Below are positions 1-10,212 of a DNA stretch of 64,000 bases, piece after piece. Origin of the DNA: Charina bottae (lineage: Eukaryota > Chordata > Lepidosauria > Squamata > Charinaidae). The notes under the pieces were generated by a model, which saw nothing but the letters and a program-made list of their open reading frames with translations, was not told the origin of the DNA and made no database searches. The translations under genes and the position numbers were made by a program. How positions within the stretch are numbered: the first letter of the stretch is position 1; the number at the start of each line of letters is the position of its first letter. The DNA is taken from NCBI GenBank assembly GCA_023362775.1, contig JALMGJ010000008.1, positions 35,142,501 to 35,206,500 on the forward strand, written 5' to 3'.

Positions 1-257
1 TGAACAACCCTGATTCAAACCCATAACCATACCTGAAACTAGATTATTCTTTTCTCCAAAAGACACCTACAATTATATAAATAATACCCTCTTGAGGACT
101 ATCCCTAGAAAAGGGATAGTTTTAGCAAATATTGATATTAACAAATCAGTATTATTAACAAATCAATTTTGAGATTAACAAATCAACAAAGATTACCCGC
201 AAACACATCAGCTCTTATTTTATTTCAGAACTAAAAATTAAGCAACAATTAAACAAC

Positions 258-755
258 TTTTTGTTGTTGTTCAGTCATTTAGTCGTGTCCGACTCTTCGT
301 GACCTCATGGACCGTAGCACGCCAGGCCTTCCTGTCCTCCACTGTCTCCCGGAGTTTACTCAAATTCATGTTCATTACATCCATGATGATATCTAACCAT
401 CTCATCCTCTGCCGTCCCCCTTCTCCTTCTGCCTTCAGTCTTTCCCAGCATCAGGGTCTTTTACAGTGAGTCCTCTCTTCGCATTAGGTGGCCAAAGTAT
501 TTGAGCTTCAACTTCAGTATCTGTCCTTCCAATGAGCAGTCAGGGTTGATTTCCTTTAGGATTGACTGGTTTGACCTCCTTGCAGTCCAAGGGAGTCTCA
601 AGAGTCTTCTCCAGCACCACAGTTCGAAAGCATCAATTCTTCGGCGCTCAGCCTTCCTTATGGTCCAACTCTCACAGCCATACATTACTACTGGGAAAAC
701 CATAGCTTAAATTATACGGACCTTTGTTGGCAAGGTGATGTCTCTGCTTTCTTTT
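258..755 (-). mobile_element. Bov-B (RTE clade) LINE, 3' end fragment
   Basis: Minus-strand copy of the last part of Bov-B ORF2 plus its short 3' tail. The translation from about 703 downward shows the family's C-terminal signature (YGCESWTIRKAERRRIDAFELWC, LKYFGHLMRREDSL), then a stop where a Glu codon is expected (TAA near 462), followed by a one-base frameshift in the basic RRRRGRQRMRW stretch. The 3' tail is a short ACA-type repeat (TTGTTGTTG on the plus strand near 262-275). The copy is dead and 5'-truncated: at about 755 the Bov-B sequence stops abruptly where the L1 3' end begins. Two other 3' ends of the same family lie at 26.6 and 51.7 kb. Confidence 0.9.
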
Positions 756-1009
756 ATATATATATATATATAAATTTTATTAGGTTTTAAATTTACACAG
801 ATAAAAGTTTGAAACAGAAAAGAAAATGGAAATACAAATCCAAGACAGAAAGAGTAAAAAAGTGTAGTAAAGCAAAAAGAAAAAAAGATAAAGATGAAAC
901 ATAGAAATTAGTCAACTTCCGATTTGTCTCTGGTCATAGTAATTTAACAATTTTATTTTACATGCTAGGTCTATATAAAACATTAAAAAACATTTCTTGT
1001 CTATTATAT

Positions 1010-1010
<1 letters not shown>

Positions 1011-1065
<55 letters not shown>
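1011..1065. repeat. (TA)n microsatellite
   Basis: About 55 bases of uninterrupted alternating T and A inside the L1 3' region, immediately left of the 40-bp LINE tail at 1066-1105. Confidence 0.95.
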
Positions 1066-1069
<4 letters not shown>

Positions 1070-1105
1070 ACTGGTCAGTGACCGTAATAAACCAGAATGA
1101 ATGAA
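1066..1105 (+). mobile_element. 40-bp 3' terminus of the LINE family seen at 29.8-33.3 kb
   Basis: These 40 bases match 33251-33290, the 3' end of the plus-strand LINE ending there, at every position by eye. The segment holds a short palindrome (GGTCA, one base, TGACC), an AATAAA-like run and two AATG units. It lies in the minus-strand L1 just beyond the ORF2 C terminus, flanked on the left by the (TA)n run. The simplest reading is an extremely 5'-truncated insertion, though a template switch during L1 insertion would give the same product. Confidence 0.7.
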
Positions 1106-1600
1106 ATCCCCATATAAGCTTTGCTCCTCCCGCATCTTGTAAATAGTCAGTTAATGGTTTCCACTCTTTAAGAAAATAATAATCTGAATTTTCTTTTAAT
1201 AAACATGTCAATTTATCATTCTCTGCCATATCCATCAATTTTAAAATCCAATCTTGTATTGTAGGCAAGATCTGGTTTTTCCAATTTTGTGCATATATAA
1301 GTCTTGCCGCTGTAATCATGTATTGCATAATTCTTGTAAATTGCTTCTCAAGTTGTCCATCAATTATTTCCAACAAAAAAATTTCCGGTTTAAATGGAAC
1401 TCGAATTTGTAATATGTTTTGCATCAATGAATGTATTTGAGTCCAAAATTTCTTTGCAATCTCACATGTCCACCACATATGGTAAAAAGACCTCTTTTTT
1501 TTTACATTTCCAACATAAGTTGGAAACATTCCCATACATTTTAGAGAGTTTTTGTGGGGTCATATACCATCTGTACATCATCTTATAAATTTTTTCTTTT
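1106..1600 (-). pseudogene. L1 ORF2 C-terminal region
   Basis: The minus-strand frame gives the cysteine-containing C-terminal region of L1 ORF2: a run like LSKMYG, then a Cys-x-x-Cys start in a neighbouring frame, then [19 protein letters not shown] and YAQNWKNQILPTIQDWILKLMDMAENDKLTCLL. It is cut off from its reverse transcriptase by the deletion near 1635, with a frameshift near 1510. No function is expected. Confidence 0.8.
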
Positions 1601-1766
1601 AAATTATAGCACAAAGTAAATTTTAGTCCTTGATGAAATGAAAGGCTTTTTGAATGTCCATATTGTTCACCAAAGTTTTTCCTTCATGTTGAATATTGGT
1701 AATCAAATTCTTTTGTCTTTGTTTCCTCAATTTGTAGGCTAGCCATCTACCTGGTTTATTTGCATG

Positions 1767-1979
1767 TTAAAAATATTTTTGTTTTGTAAATTTCATTTGA
1801 GTCTCTATCTTTTGAGTTAATATCATTGATATTTGCTTTTGTAAAAATTTAATTTGAGTGAACAAAGTATCATCCATTGGTTTATCTCTTAAACCTATCT
1901 CTTTACTCTTAATTTCATCTAAAATCAGTTGAATTCTTTTTTGTTTCTTCTTCCTCATTTGAGCATTGTATTGAATCAT
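1767..1979 (-). pseudogene. L1 ORF2 spacer between endonuclease and RT
   Basis: The 70-codon minus-strand frame (NAQMRKKKQKRIQLILDEIKSKEIGL) is the direct continuation of the L1 ORF2 frame that stops being L1 at about 2721. Joined across the insert, the peptide runs GYFIQ then NAQMRKKKQ, typical of the basic, helical stretch after the L1 endonuclease. This continuity shows that the sequence at 1977-2720 was inserted into a pre-existing L1. Confidence 0.8.
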
Positions 1980-2720
1980 TGGCGATCATTCGTAGCCGAG
2001 TAAGATTGTCTTCCAAAGGTAAAATTTTAACAGTGGATCCGTAAGTGGCTATAAAAGCCAATTCTGGATCCGCACAACCTCCCACAGTGAGGGCATAGGT
2101 TTCCGGGTGGGAGACGGTCATGATGAGGGTTTGCCTGACATGCCTTCCTTTTAGCTCTTTTCTCCCTTTTTCCCTGTACTCGTGCTTCTTCAAAGTCCAT
2201 AGCGCCATTAATAAAGGCTGACCTCCAATTGAAACGCTCATGAGTTAGGGCTTCCCAGTTCTCAATGCTGATATTACATTTTTTTAAATTAGCTTTGAGA
2301 GTGTCTTTGAATCTCTTTTGCTGTCCACCAATATTCCGTTTTCCATTCTTAAGTTGGGAGTAAAGTAGCTGATTTGGAAGACGATGGTCAGGCATTCGAA
2401 CAACATGACCGGTCCAGCGAAGTTGATGTTGGATGATCATTGTTTCAATGCTGGTGGTTTTTGCTATTTCTAATACGCTAACATTAGTCCGCCTATCTTC
2501 CCAAGTAATTTGCAGAATTTTTTGGAGGCAGCGTTGATGGAATCTTTCAAGAAGTTGGAGGTGGTGTTTGTAGAGGGTCCATGTTTCATAGGCGTACAGA
2601 AGGGTTGGTAGTACAATGGCTTTGTAAACAAGCATTTTGGTCTCCCTGCGAATGTCCCGATCCTCAAACACTCTACGCTTCATTAGGGAGAAAGCTACAC
2701 TCGCAGAGCTCAGGCGATGC
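1977..2720 (-). mobile_element. 5'-truncated LINE with C-terminal zinc finger, nested in L1
   Basis: About 744 bp on the minus strand. The translation gives the post-RT C-terminal region of an endonuclease-type non-LTR retrotransposon: LPTLLYAYETWTLYKHHLQLLERFHQRCLQKIL, LRWTGHVVRMPDHRLPNQLLYSQL, a GKRNIGGQQKRFKDTLKANLKKC stretch and a terminal CX2CX12HX3H finger (CPHC...SHLRIH). Flanks are L1 on both sides with a candidate 5-bp target duplication TGAAT at 1972-1976 and 2721-2725. The element is related to the larger copy at 12.4-14.9 kb. I cannot settle the clade; the style is RTE-like, and a search against a curated LINE library would place it. Confidence 0.75.
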
Positions 2721-3352
2721 TGAATAAAGTAACCCCTCATATATTCTTTACTGGCTTCCCATACGGTTTGAATATTAGTACCTTTGTTCAAATTAAATTG
2801 AAAATACTCTCTTAACTTTTTTTTACATACATCAACTACATCATTATTCCGAAGTAATGACTCATTCAATCTCCATCTAAATACATTCCGTTTCCCTTTA
2901 AGAGTCAACATTACTGGATTATGATCTGAGAGGGTCTTAGGTAATATATCAACTTTACTAATATCCATCATCAAGTTTTTAGATATCAAAATCATGTCTA
3001 TTCTAGAATGTGATTTAAATCTCTCTGAGTAATATGTGAATTCTCTGGAAGTCCCATTCATGCATCTCCAAATGTCTTGTAAGTCCAACATCTCTTTCAG
3101 GTCAAAAAATGTTTGCGGCAATTTTCCCTGTGTTTGTTTTATTTCTTCTTGTGACTGTCTATCCAGCCTGGGGTAAATTACCCCATTCCAATCCCCCATA
3201 AAACACCAATTGTCATAAGTTAAGTCCAAGAGTTTATCCATCAATTTTTTGTAAAATACTCCTTTATCCATATTTGGTGCATAAAGTCCAACTATCAATG
3301 TTTTAGTTCCTTGTATATTAATTTCTAGTACAATATATCGACAATATATCAA
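2027..3352 (-). pseudogene. Chimeric frame: L1 endonuclease fused to zinc-finger LINE tail
   Basis: An uninterrupted 441-codon frame. Residues about 1-215 are most of the L1 ORF2 apurinic-type endonuclease: GDWNGV, a DLQDIWR helix, a YYSERFKSHSRIDMIL segment and the SDHNPV motif with its catalytic histidine. The first strands of the domain are in the separate frame 3349-3612. Residues from about 216 onward are the C-terminal arm and CX2CX12HX3H finger of the inserted LINE. The fusion is in frame because the insertion junction happened to preserve phase. No promoter or start is evident, so I treat it as an accidental chimera. Confidence 0.75.
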
Positions 3353-3612
3353 TCAGCTAGTATCAATTTTGGATTTAACTTTGGTTGTACATATAGAACT
3401 ACCCCCTTAGTTTTTTTATATCCAGCCAGAATAAATTCTTCTCCAAGCTGTTTTTGAATCAAATATTTAGTGTCTTTTTTGCAAATATGAGTCTCTTGTA
3501 GACAACTTATATCCAATTTCAGTTTTTTCAAAAAATGAAATATCTTTCTTCTTTTCTGTGGGGAATTATCTCCATTAATGTTCCATGTCAAATATTTGTA
3601 TTCCATTGACAT
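3349..3612 (-). pseudogene. L1 ORF2 start (endonuclease N terminus)
   Basis: 87 codons with the expected opening of L1 ORF2: LTWNINGDNSPQKRRKIFHFLKK, then LDISCLQETHI, which supplies the catalytic glutamate of the endonuclease. It ends in a stop at the ILAD position; the domain continues in another frame from 3352, so a single frameshift breaks ORF2 here. It begins 9 bases after the ORF1 frame ends at 3621, the close spacing usual for L1. Confidence 0.8.
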
Positions 3613-3620
3613 TTTATTCT

Positions 3621-4289
3621 TTAAAATCCCTTTGTCAAGTCCACACCTGTAGCTCCCTTCTCAGATAAGTCTTCAGCCTTCTCTTTATCTTTCAATGTTT
3701 CTCCTCCTTCTGCCAATTCTCGATCTCGTAAACCCATTTCTTTCTTATATTTCTCTAAAAATGCTTTTGCTTTTAAAATGGAAGTTATTCTGAATCTCTG
3801 CCCTTTGAACATAAACGATACACCTTCCAATGTTTCCCATCTAAATGAAATACTATGTTGCTTTAGTTTATCTATAAGGAAAAAATAGACTTTTCTTTTC
3901 CTTAATATTCTCAGGGGGATTTCTTTTAATATAATTATTTCCTTCCCTTCTATATTTAATCTAGTGTTATAATGTTTCCTCAGAATTTGCTCTTTTGTCA
4001 CTTTTCTTACAAAATATATCAATATGTCTCTAGGAACTTTTCTTTCCTTGGCATAACATGAGTTTACTCTAAAGATCTTGTCTATCTCCAAATCTAAGTC
4101 TTGTTCTCTTATCTCCAAAAATGTAGCTAATTCAAAAATCATCCTTTCTCTCACATCTTCATCTACTTGTTCTGGAACTGCTCTAAGCCTCAAAATGTGC
4201 TCTTTCTCTCTCATTTCTGCTAAGGCTGTGATATCTAAATTATGTTCAATCTCTTTAATGGCGTATTCTGATTTAACATATATTTGCAT
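3621..4289 (-). pseudogene. L1 ORF1 protein, truncated copy
   Basis: 222 open codons encode the RNA-binding core of L1 ORF1p: the end of the coiled coil, then EHILRLRAVPEQ (start of the RRM), a FRVNS and RDILIYFV region, and the C-terminal domain (LRKRKVYFFLIDKLKQHSISFRW, FLEKYKKEMGL) followed by a charged tail. The methionine at 4289 is internal; frame remnants further right resemble the coiled coil (QEIKILEE), and the element ends near 4330. The family protein binds L1 RNA as a trimer; this copy lacks most of the trimerising coil. Confidence 0.8.
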
Positions 4290-4330
4290 TCAATGCACTC
4301 TCTTCTAATATTTTTATTTCCTGAGTGTTC

Positions 4331-5346
4331 CAAATTTATTCATTTCAAGGTGCCTACAGACTTCCTGTTGCAAAAGAAATAGTGGGAAATGGACTGAGAG
4401 TATTGGGCAAGGTGGATTTTCTCTTTACCATATAAAAGGAGGCAAATTGAAGTGCATCGAATTTTACGTACCTTGGTACAATTTTTAAAGCTTTCCCCCC
4501 TCCTATTACTGCACATAAATTGCTTTGTACAAAAGCTGGTTATTGGATTTTATGCTAACTCAAATATCCACAATCAATAATACTATAAGGAATGCATTCT
4601 TCCATTTTAAAACTGTGTCATTTAGGTATGTCTTTTTTACAATGCCAAGGCATTAGAAAGAGAGAGCTTTGCTGCAAATCAATCTTAGCTTATGCATTTA
4701 AATGTTTCCATTGGGATTATTATAAACAGTACTTAAATCCTCCTCCAACAACACAAAATTCATTCATTGAGAAGTCAATCACTTCTCAAGATCCAGATTT
4801 TGTCAGCAAGAACACAATCATCTTCCTATTTCTTAAATGGTTAGTACCTACCTGATTTTTATCCACTAAGTCCCTAAATTTCAGTCCATTAGGAACACAA
4901 CATATTTTCCCATTCATTAAAATCTGAACTGCAAAAATGAACTGGACATATTTCATCTAGACTTTTTAAAGTAATATTTAACATTCTAATCTAATTATTA
5001 ATGTAGTCCAGCTGATACCAGCCATTTGACTATTACCTTTTCAACCTTCTTGGTATTTCTTGTCTAATGATTCTAATCATTATATGTAGAATTATTTTAA
5101 AAGCATGACAATGAACTGAAGGTTTGTGGAGAGAATAGTGAGTATGCACAAGTTAGTTTTCATGCAAGGAGGAATTGGCTTTGAATTGCAATATAAAAAT
5201 ACTTCCTACCTCATATTACTTATGAGACATGGGAAGGTAGTAGAATTGGGATCAACTTTATGTAAGAACCTGTGGTACAGACTGAGCAGCAAAAGATTAA
5301 CATTTCCTATGATGATCACTGCTCAAAGCATGGTCAAGTGTTAACA
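4331..5346. other. Unannotated AT-rich sequence
   Basis: Right flank of the L1. I recognise no element and no convincing coding frame. The short open frames at 4592-4855 and 5126-5344 show no motif. Confidence 0.5.
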
Positions 5347-5610
5347 CAGGGCTTTCCAAACTTTTCTCGTTGGTGACACACCAACGGCAGTGCGCGAAAA
5401 CCCGGAAGCGCTGCCGCTGCGGCATCATGCAAAAACCTGAAAGCGCTGCCAGCGCAGCGGTGCTTCAAGGTTTTCGTGTGCTGCCGCCATGGCGGTGCTT
5501 CCAGGTTTTCACACAGCACGGCGGCAATGCACGTGGCGGTGGCGACATCCTGGTGTGTCATGCGAAAACCTGGAAGTGCTGATGGCCTAGGACTTTCACT
5601 AGACTCTGCA
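5347..5610. mobile_element. GC-rich palindromic block, possible hAT-type MITE
   Basis: Starts CAGGGCTTTCCAAACTTTT, which resembles hAT-family terminal repeats, and continues into a strongly GC-rich block (about 5390-5580) in an AT-rich surrounding. The block repeats the motif AAAACCTGGAAG and its complement CTTCCAGGTTTT several times with GCTGCCG-type cores, so the RNA or single strand would fold extensively. The right end and any 8-bp target duplication were not found, so the hAT assignment is tentative. Open frames in the block are a by-product of its base composition. Confidence 0.35.
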
Positions 5611-6560
5611 TATTTCTGTATCCCACAATCAAGGAATCAGAGATTCATTTCCTCTTAAGGTTGAACAGATAATAATACCCAATTAGCTATACTTAATATA
5701 AACATAGCAGAAATAAATCCTTCAAATGGTATCATGGCTTATACCTTTGCCTATTTGGAATGGAAGTCATTATTCCATTCCCAGGTATATTTCTTTCTAT
5801 TATGATAATACACATAGTATTTTTTCTCTACTCACACTATCTCTTAGGTTTGTGATTACACTAAAGGATGATGAACAAATGTGTCAAGATTAAATATCAG
5901 AAGTCACTGAGAACAAATTTTTTCCTCAGTACCAGCAGACAGCTTATTGCCCATAACAATGAACAATATTACATTGCCACACCAGTACATAACCATTAAT
6001 CGAAGAACACTTTTCATGCCTGAATTATTCAAAATATGCTACACTGCATTGTCATACTTTGCTTAGTATTTTAATCAATTTTCATTTGCATCAATTGGTT
6101 CTGAAGTGAGATTTTTTTTCATACACTCCCTCACCTTATTTCTCTTTCTCTCTTTTACATGTATACATGCCTTTTAAAAAATTGTGTTTATGTGGACATT
6201 TGCTTGATAACAAATAGTTCAATGTTAACCTGAAGACAGTGGTGTCTGCAGAGGGGGTCAAAAAATTCAAGAGGATGGTTGCAACTACATAATCAGAGCT
6301 CTGCCTCTTCGAACTTCTCTGTGACATCACAGCATATACAAAAGAGGCAGGACTTCAATCACCCAGTTGTGACTCCCATCTTGACTTTTTTGATGCTCCT
6401 GCATCCTGCTCTTTTTCTAATATACAAATTATATATAATTATAATATTCAATTATATTTTCTACTAAACAAATTCATATTAATAATAATACCAAATCACA
6501 TTTGCTGCAAATAAATTTTAGAATATGAAACTTGTATCCTTGTAAAATACAGGATAGATA
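5611..6560. other. Unannotated AT-rich sequence
   Basis: No recognisable gene or element. Two open frames of about 60 codons overlap on opposite strands near 6136-6467 and carry no family motif. Confidence 0.5.
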
Positions 6561-6564
6561 TAAT

Positions 6565-6822
6565 GGTATGTGGGAATGACCTTGGGAGACAGGAGGAAGA
6601 GCCGCAGACTAGACAATGGTCAGATAAGAGGTAGCTGAGCCCATGGAAGAAATGAGGGCAGGGAAAGCATCTCAGAAGGGACCCTCCCTAATTTCTTGGA
6701 CTGTAAAGGTGAGGGGAGGATGTACTTTCAGACTTGCTAAATTCTGTTAATGTAACCTAACAATAAATTTAGAGCTAATACTTCTGGGTGTGCTTCTTGT
6801 CACAAGGCTGACAATAGTAGTG
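6565..6822 (+). mobile_element. Possible solo LTR of an endogenous retrovirus
   Basis: About 250 bp that begins TGTGGGAATGACC, is relatively GC-rich in its first half, has an AATAAA signal near 6762, and ends CTTCTTGTCACA, an arrangement like U3-R-U5 of a gammaretrovirus-type LTR. No matching partner LTR, primer-binding site or viral gene was seen in the window, and I could not find a convincing target duplication. Confidence 0.3.
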
Positions 6823-7378
6823 GTACCATTTCAAATCTAGAATACCCACACACACATCAAAAAATACATGCAACAACTCTGTGATCTGATGCCTTTCAGA
6901 TGTGTCAGAATTTCCAAGAAGTTTCACAATTCCAATACATTTGGAGAGTATCAGGTTGAGGAACATAAGAGTTGATCTCCAGCAAAAATCAGGTAAAGTT
7001 CCTTTTTTGTGAGATACCAGAAAGCTACTGGTTCAGATTCTTCATGATTACCATTTAGTATTTGCAGATTGAATGACCTTCATTTTGCAAAGGAGTTTAT
7101 TGGAATAGGCTGTCAAAGTTTACTGGATATGGCTCTATTTATTAGTCCAGGGGCAGTGAAGGGCTTTAATCGCACAACACTCAAGTAGTCAGAATGACTT
7201 AGAATCCCTCACTACTCAAATACAAGGGATCTGTACAATCTGAAAACTGCATGAGCTCCCTAGATGTTCCCTTGATACACTTTCCTGATAAAAATGATGA
7301 TGTGAATGTATACTGCTATTTCAAAAAAATAAAATACATTCAATTTTGGTCCACATAAAATCAATATCCTCTTTCAAC

Positions 7379-7425
<47 letters not shown>
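7379..7425. repeat. (AAT)n microsatellite
   Basis: About 15 uninterrupted AAT units. The leucine-rich open frame on the minus strand here is produced by the repeat. Confidence 0.95.
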
Positions 7426-7495
7426 TTAAAAAAAAGAGTGGGTTGGGGAGTACACAGTGTCTTTATGTCAAATTCAATTACAAAGCAGGAGATTA

Positions 7496-7924
7496 CAGGT
7501 AGTCCTTGGTTAATGATGGCAATTGGGACTGGAACTTCCATTGCTAAGTGATGAGGTTGCAAAGTGTGACATCATGTGATTGCACTGCTTAGCGATGGCA
7601 GTTCCGGTACATCCTGTTGCTGTCGTTAAGCAAATCCTATGAAGTCATTACACACAATGACACATGGTTGCCATTTGTGACCTCCTGCCGGCTTCCCCAC
7701 TGACTTTGCCAGTGGTGAAAGTTGCAAATGGTGATCACATGACCATGGGATGCTGCGAAGTTGTAATTACGAGCCGGTTGCCGAGCGTCCAGATCATGAT
7801 CATGTGACTGCAGGGATGCTGCAATGACCAGAACTTTGAGGACCAGTCATAAGTACCACTTGTTCAGCACTGTTGTACATTTGAACAGTCGCTGAACAAG
7901 TGGTCATTAAACGAAGACCACCTG
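7496..7924. mobile_element. 429-bp MITE with TA target duplication (Tc1/mariner-pogo type)
   Basis: The ends are imperfect inverted repeats: CAGGTAGTCCTTGGTTAATG on the left and the complement of ATTAAACGAAGACCACCTG on the right. TA dinucleotides flank both ends (7494-7495 and 7925-7926), as expected for Tc1/mariner/pogo superfamily insertion. The interior has no transposase frame and contains further short inverted segments such as CATGTGATTGC and GATCACATGACC. It is a non-autonomous, fairly old element. Confidence 0.65.
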
Positions 7925-7926
7925 TA

Positions 7927-10212
7927 ATGCCATTCAAGTACACCCAATTCAATTTAAATGAATTTACATTCACAAAAGATAAGCAGAACTTACTGTCTCA
8001 CCAGTTATCATTTAATAATATGTAAAAAGATTTAAGTCATGGATGAAATGGGCTAATGTGCCAATTGATGGGAAATATTGAAATAGGAAACAAAATACAG
8101 AAAGAGGGAGCAAAATTTATTAGTTGTAAATATAATGTGTTTGGTGCCCAGTAATATTTTGCAATGTACAATTCTTCATTGTTTACATTTAAATGGAAGT
8201 CATAGTCAGAAAAAATGGTCATGGAAATAATGCTACACATAGGCAGTATATGAGGATAACCATCTTAAAGATACATATAAAAGCCCCCTTTGGAACAACC
8301 CTGCAATAATGTAGCATCATCCTTATGGGCAATTTAGCCAAAGGAAGGGTTTGTCAACTGTAAAACAGCAAATAAAAATCTACTCTGTTACATCCAAAGT
8401 AATATAAATCAAACCCCACTATATCTCTATAGGTTTGTCCCTTCCTTGAAATCTCCAAAATGTTCGTGATGTCATCAAAAATGCTGAACTGTGCTGAATG
8501 TTTGGCAAGGTTCCAATCCCATTTATTAAACACCCCTTATTTCTCTTAGTATCTTGCCACTTGCTTGTTTCCTAAGCCAATTTGTTCCTTTTTTTCCCTT
8601 GACCTTTTCTTCCAGTCCTGCTTTTCTCAAAAATCTAAGCAAAGGATGGGCTTCAAATTGTTGTTGGATTACAGCTCCCACTATTTGCCATCTCTACAAG
8701 GGTTGATGAGAATTGGTGTTCATAAGTGGAGGGCTGCATCTTGAACAAATCCAATTGATCTAACTTCTGACCATCAAAGATCCTTGAAGTCATAGATGCT
8801 TAATTAAGGCAGCTACGTTCCTTTTTAAAGTTGCTGATATGTCAGAGGCTATTCAGTCAGTTATTCACTGCTAGAGGTTTCATAAAAATCTAATCAACTT
8901 AGAGTGTTACGGATATAGTAATTCTTCCTAGATGAAAGTTTGCAGGTCGCTTAGTGTACACTGAATTCCCCTTACCTATAATTAGAAGGTCTGATCTCTG
9001 TTACAAAATTCTCTGCACAACATTTCTATGAAACAGTGATGGGTATTTCTAGCCCACTCTGAAGGCTGTCAAAAATAATTTGTAATGCAGTTCTAAGAGA
9101 CTTACCATGGTTCAAATTAACTTTTAATACATTTATTGGTAGAATTTCCCCACTGAGAAAAAGGTGTTGATTCTCAGAATTACATCTCTTCTAATTAAAC
9201 TATATATTAAAAAGAAACCACAACTGCATAGTAGCAAATGCTATTTTTCCCCAGACTGTGGCTTATGTAGAGAAATTATAGTTAATTTGCATAATACTGA
9301 AAGACATTATCCTATTATGGCACTAGATGCTATGATAAAAATGAATTTTTGGAGGGCTAGGGAAGAAATTAAAGAGCTAAAATATTTATCTACTAAAGAA
9401 CAATTTTCAATGGGGTACAGGGCATTCTCACCCTAACCTTCTGCAAGCTTTGTTAAATGAGGCTCAAATCCAATTTTACAGGATATCCCCCAGGCCAAGC
9501 AGTCACTGCGCTGACTCTTATACTGTTGTGGGCGGAGGATGAGAGGAATACATGAGCTTACAGAGTTTGTGGCAACAAGTGGAAATATGAAATTCTCCAT
9601 GAACTTATCTTAGGATCCATGACAAGAAATTATATGATTTTTTTTCCTTTAAAAACAACTCCTTTCAAGATAGAATAAAATAGGCAACTCGAAACCCTCC
9701 AGTTGTTTTGAACAATTTCCAGGAGCACCAATGCACATAGTAAATGGCAAGGGATTATAGGACTGATTGTGGGCACCTGAAGTCACTAACTCATACAACA
9801 GAAGCTACTTTCTTTTTTTGAAAATGGGGGAATGGATATGGCCGTTCCAGAATTTAAAGAAATGCCAGGGTAACATAGTGAAATTGTGTGGAATTAACAA
9901 ATCGACTGCTTTGGGAAATAATGACTGACTGCTTCATTGATTGGCATTTATGGCAGAACTTGGGCAGGGTATGAAGTGACTTTTTGAAAAAAGTCAAGGA
10001 AAAAAAATTAAGCACAAGGATAGCAGTATGTTGGCACAGAAGGTAAGAGCAGCATGGGTGAAGAATCTAAAGCCTATTGGGGAGAGGAGGACAGGTCAGC
10101 TGGCAAGAAAGCAAGCTACCCAACAGGTTAATGTTGATAGCTAAAATGGTTGGAAAAATGGGAATGAAGGGCAGGAAGCCAATGTAATACAAAGTCTATT
10201 TGATTACATGTA
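7927..10212. other. Mostly unannotated; old repeat traces
   Basis: No defensible gene. Near 8655-8740 the words TTGTTGGATTACAGCTCCCA and TGATGAGAATTGG resemble an old, widely dispersed amniote repeat, but the copy is too decayed to name. The 90-codon open frame at 9164-9436 carries no motif I recognise. Confidence 0.4.

Larger units (their letters stand above)
756..4330 (-). mobile_element. L1 LINE, 5'-truncated and internally deleted, with nested insertions
   Basis: Minus-strand L1. Read from the right it holds the C-terminal two thirds of ORF1 (4289-3621), the start of ORF2 with the endonuclease domain (3612 to about 2730), an inserted foreign LINE (about 1977-2720), the spacer after the endonuclease (1979-1767), and then the extreme C-terminal region of ORF2 (about 1600-1106). 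The reverse transcriptase core is absent: the frame passes from the pre-RT spacer ([14 protein letters not shown]) to the C-terminal region ([21 protein letters not shown]) near 1635. The 3' end lies at about 756 with an AATAAA-like signal and a TA-rich tail, adjoining Bov-B. Several stops and frameshifts show it is inactive. Confidence 0.85.

Noticed and set aside
5370..5658. Open frames on both strands in the GC-rich block
   Set aside because: Caused by low stop-codon frequency in GC-rich repeated sequence; all frames repeat the same short words.
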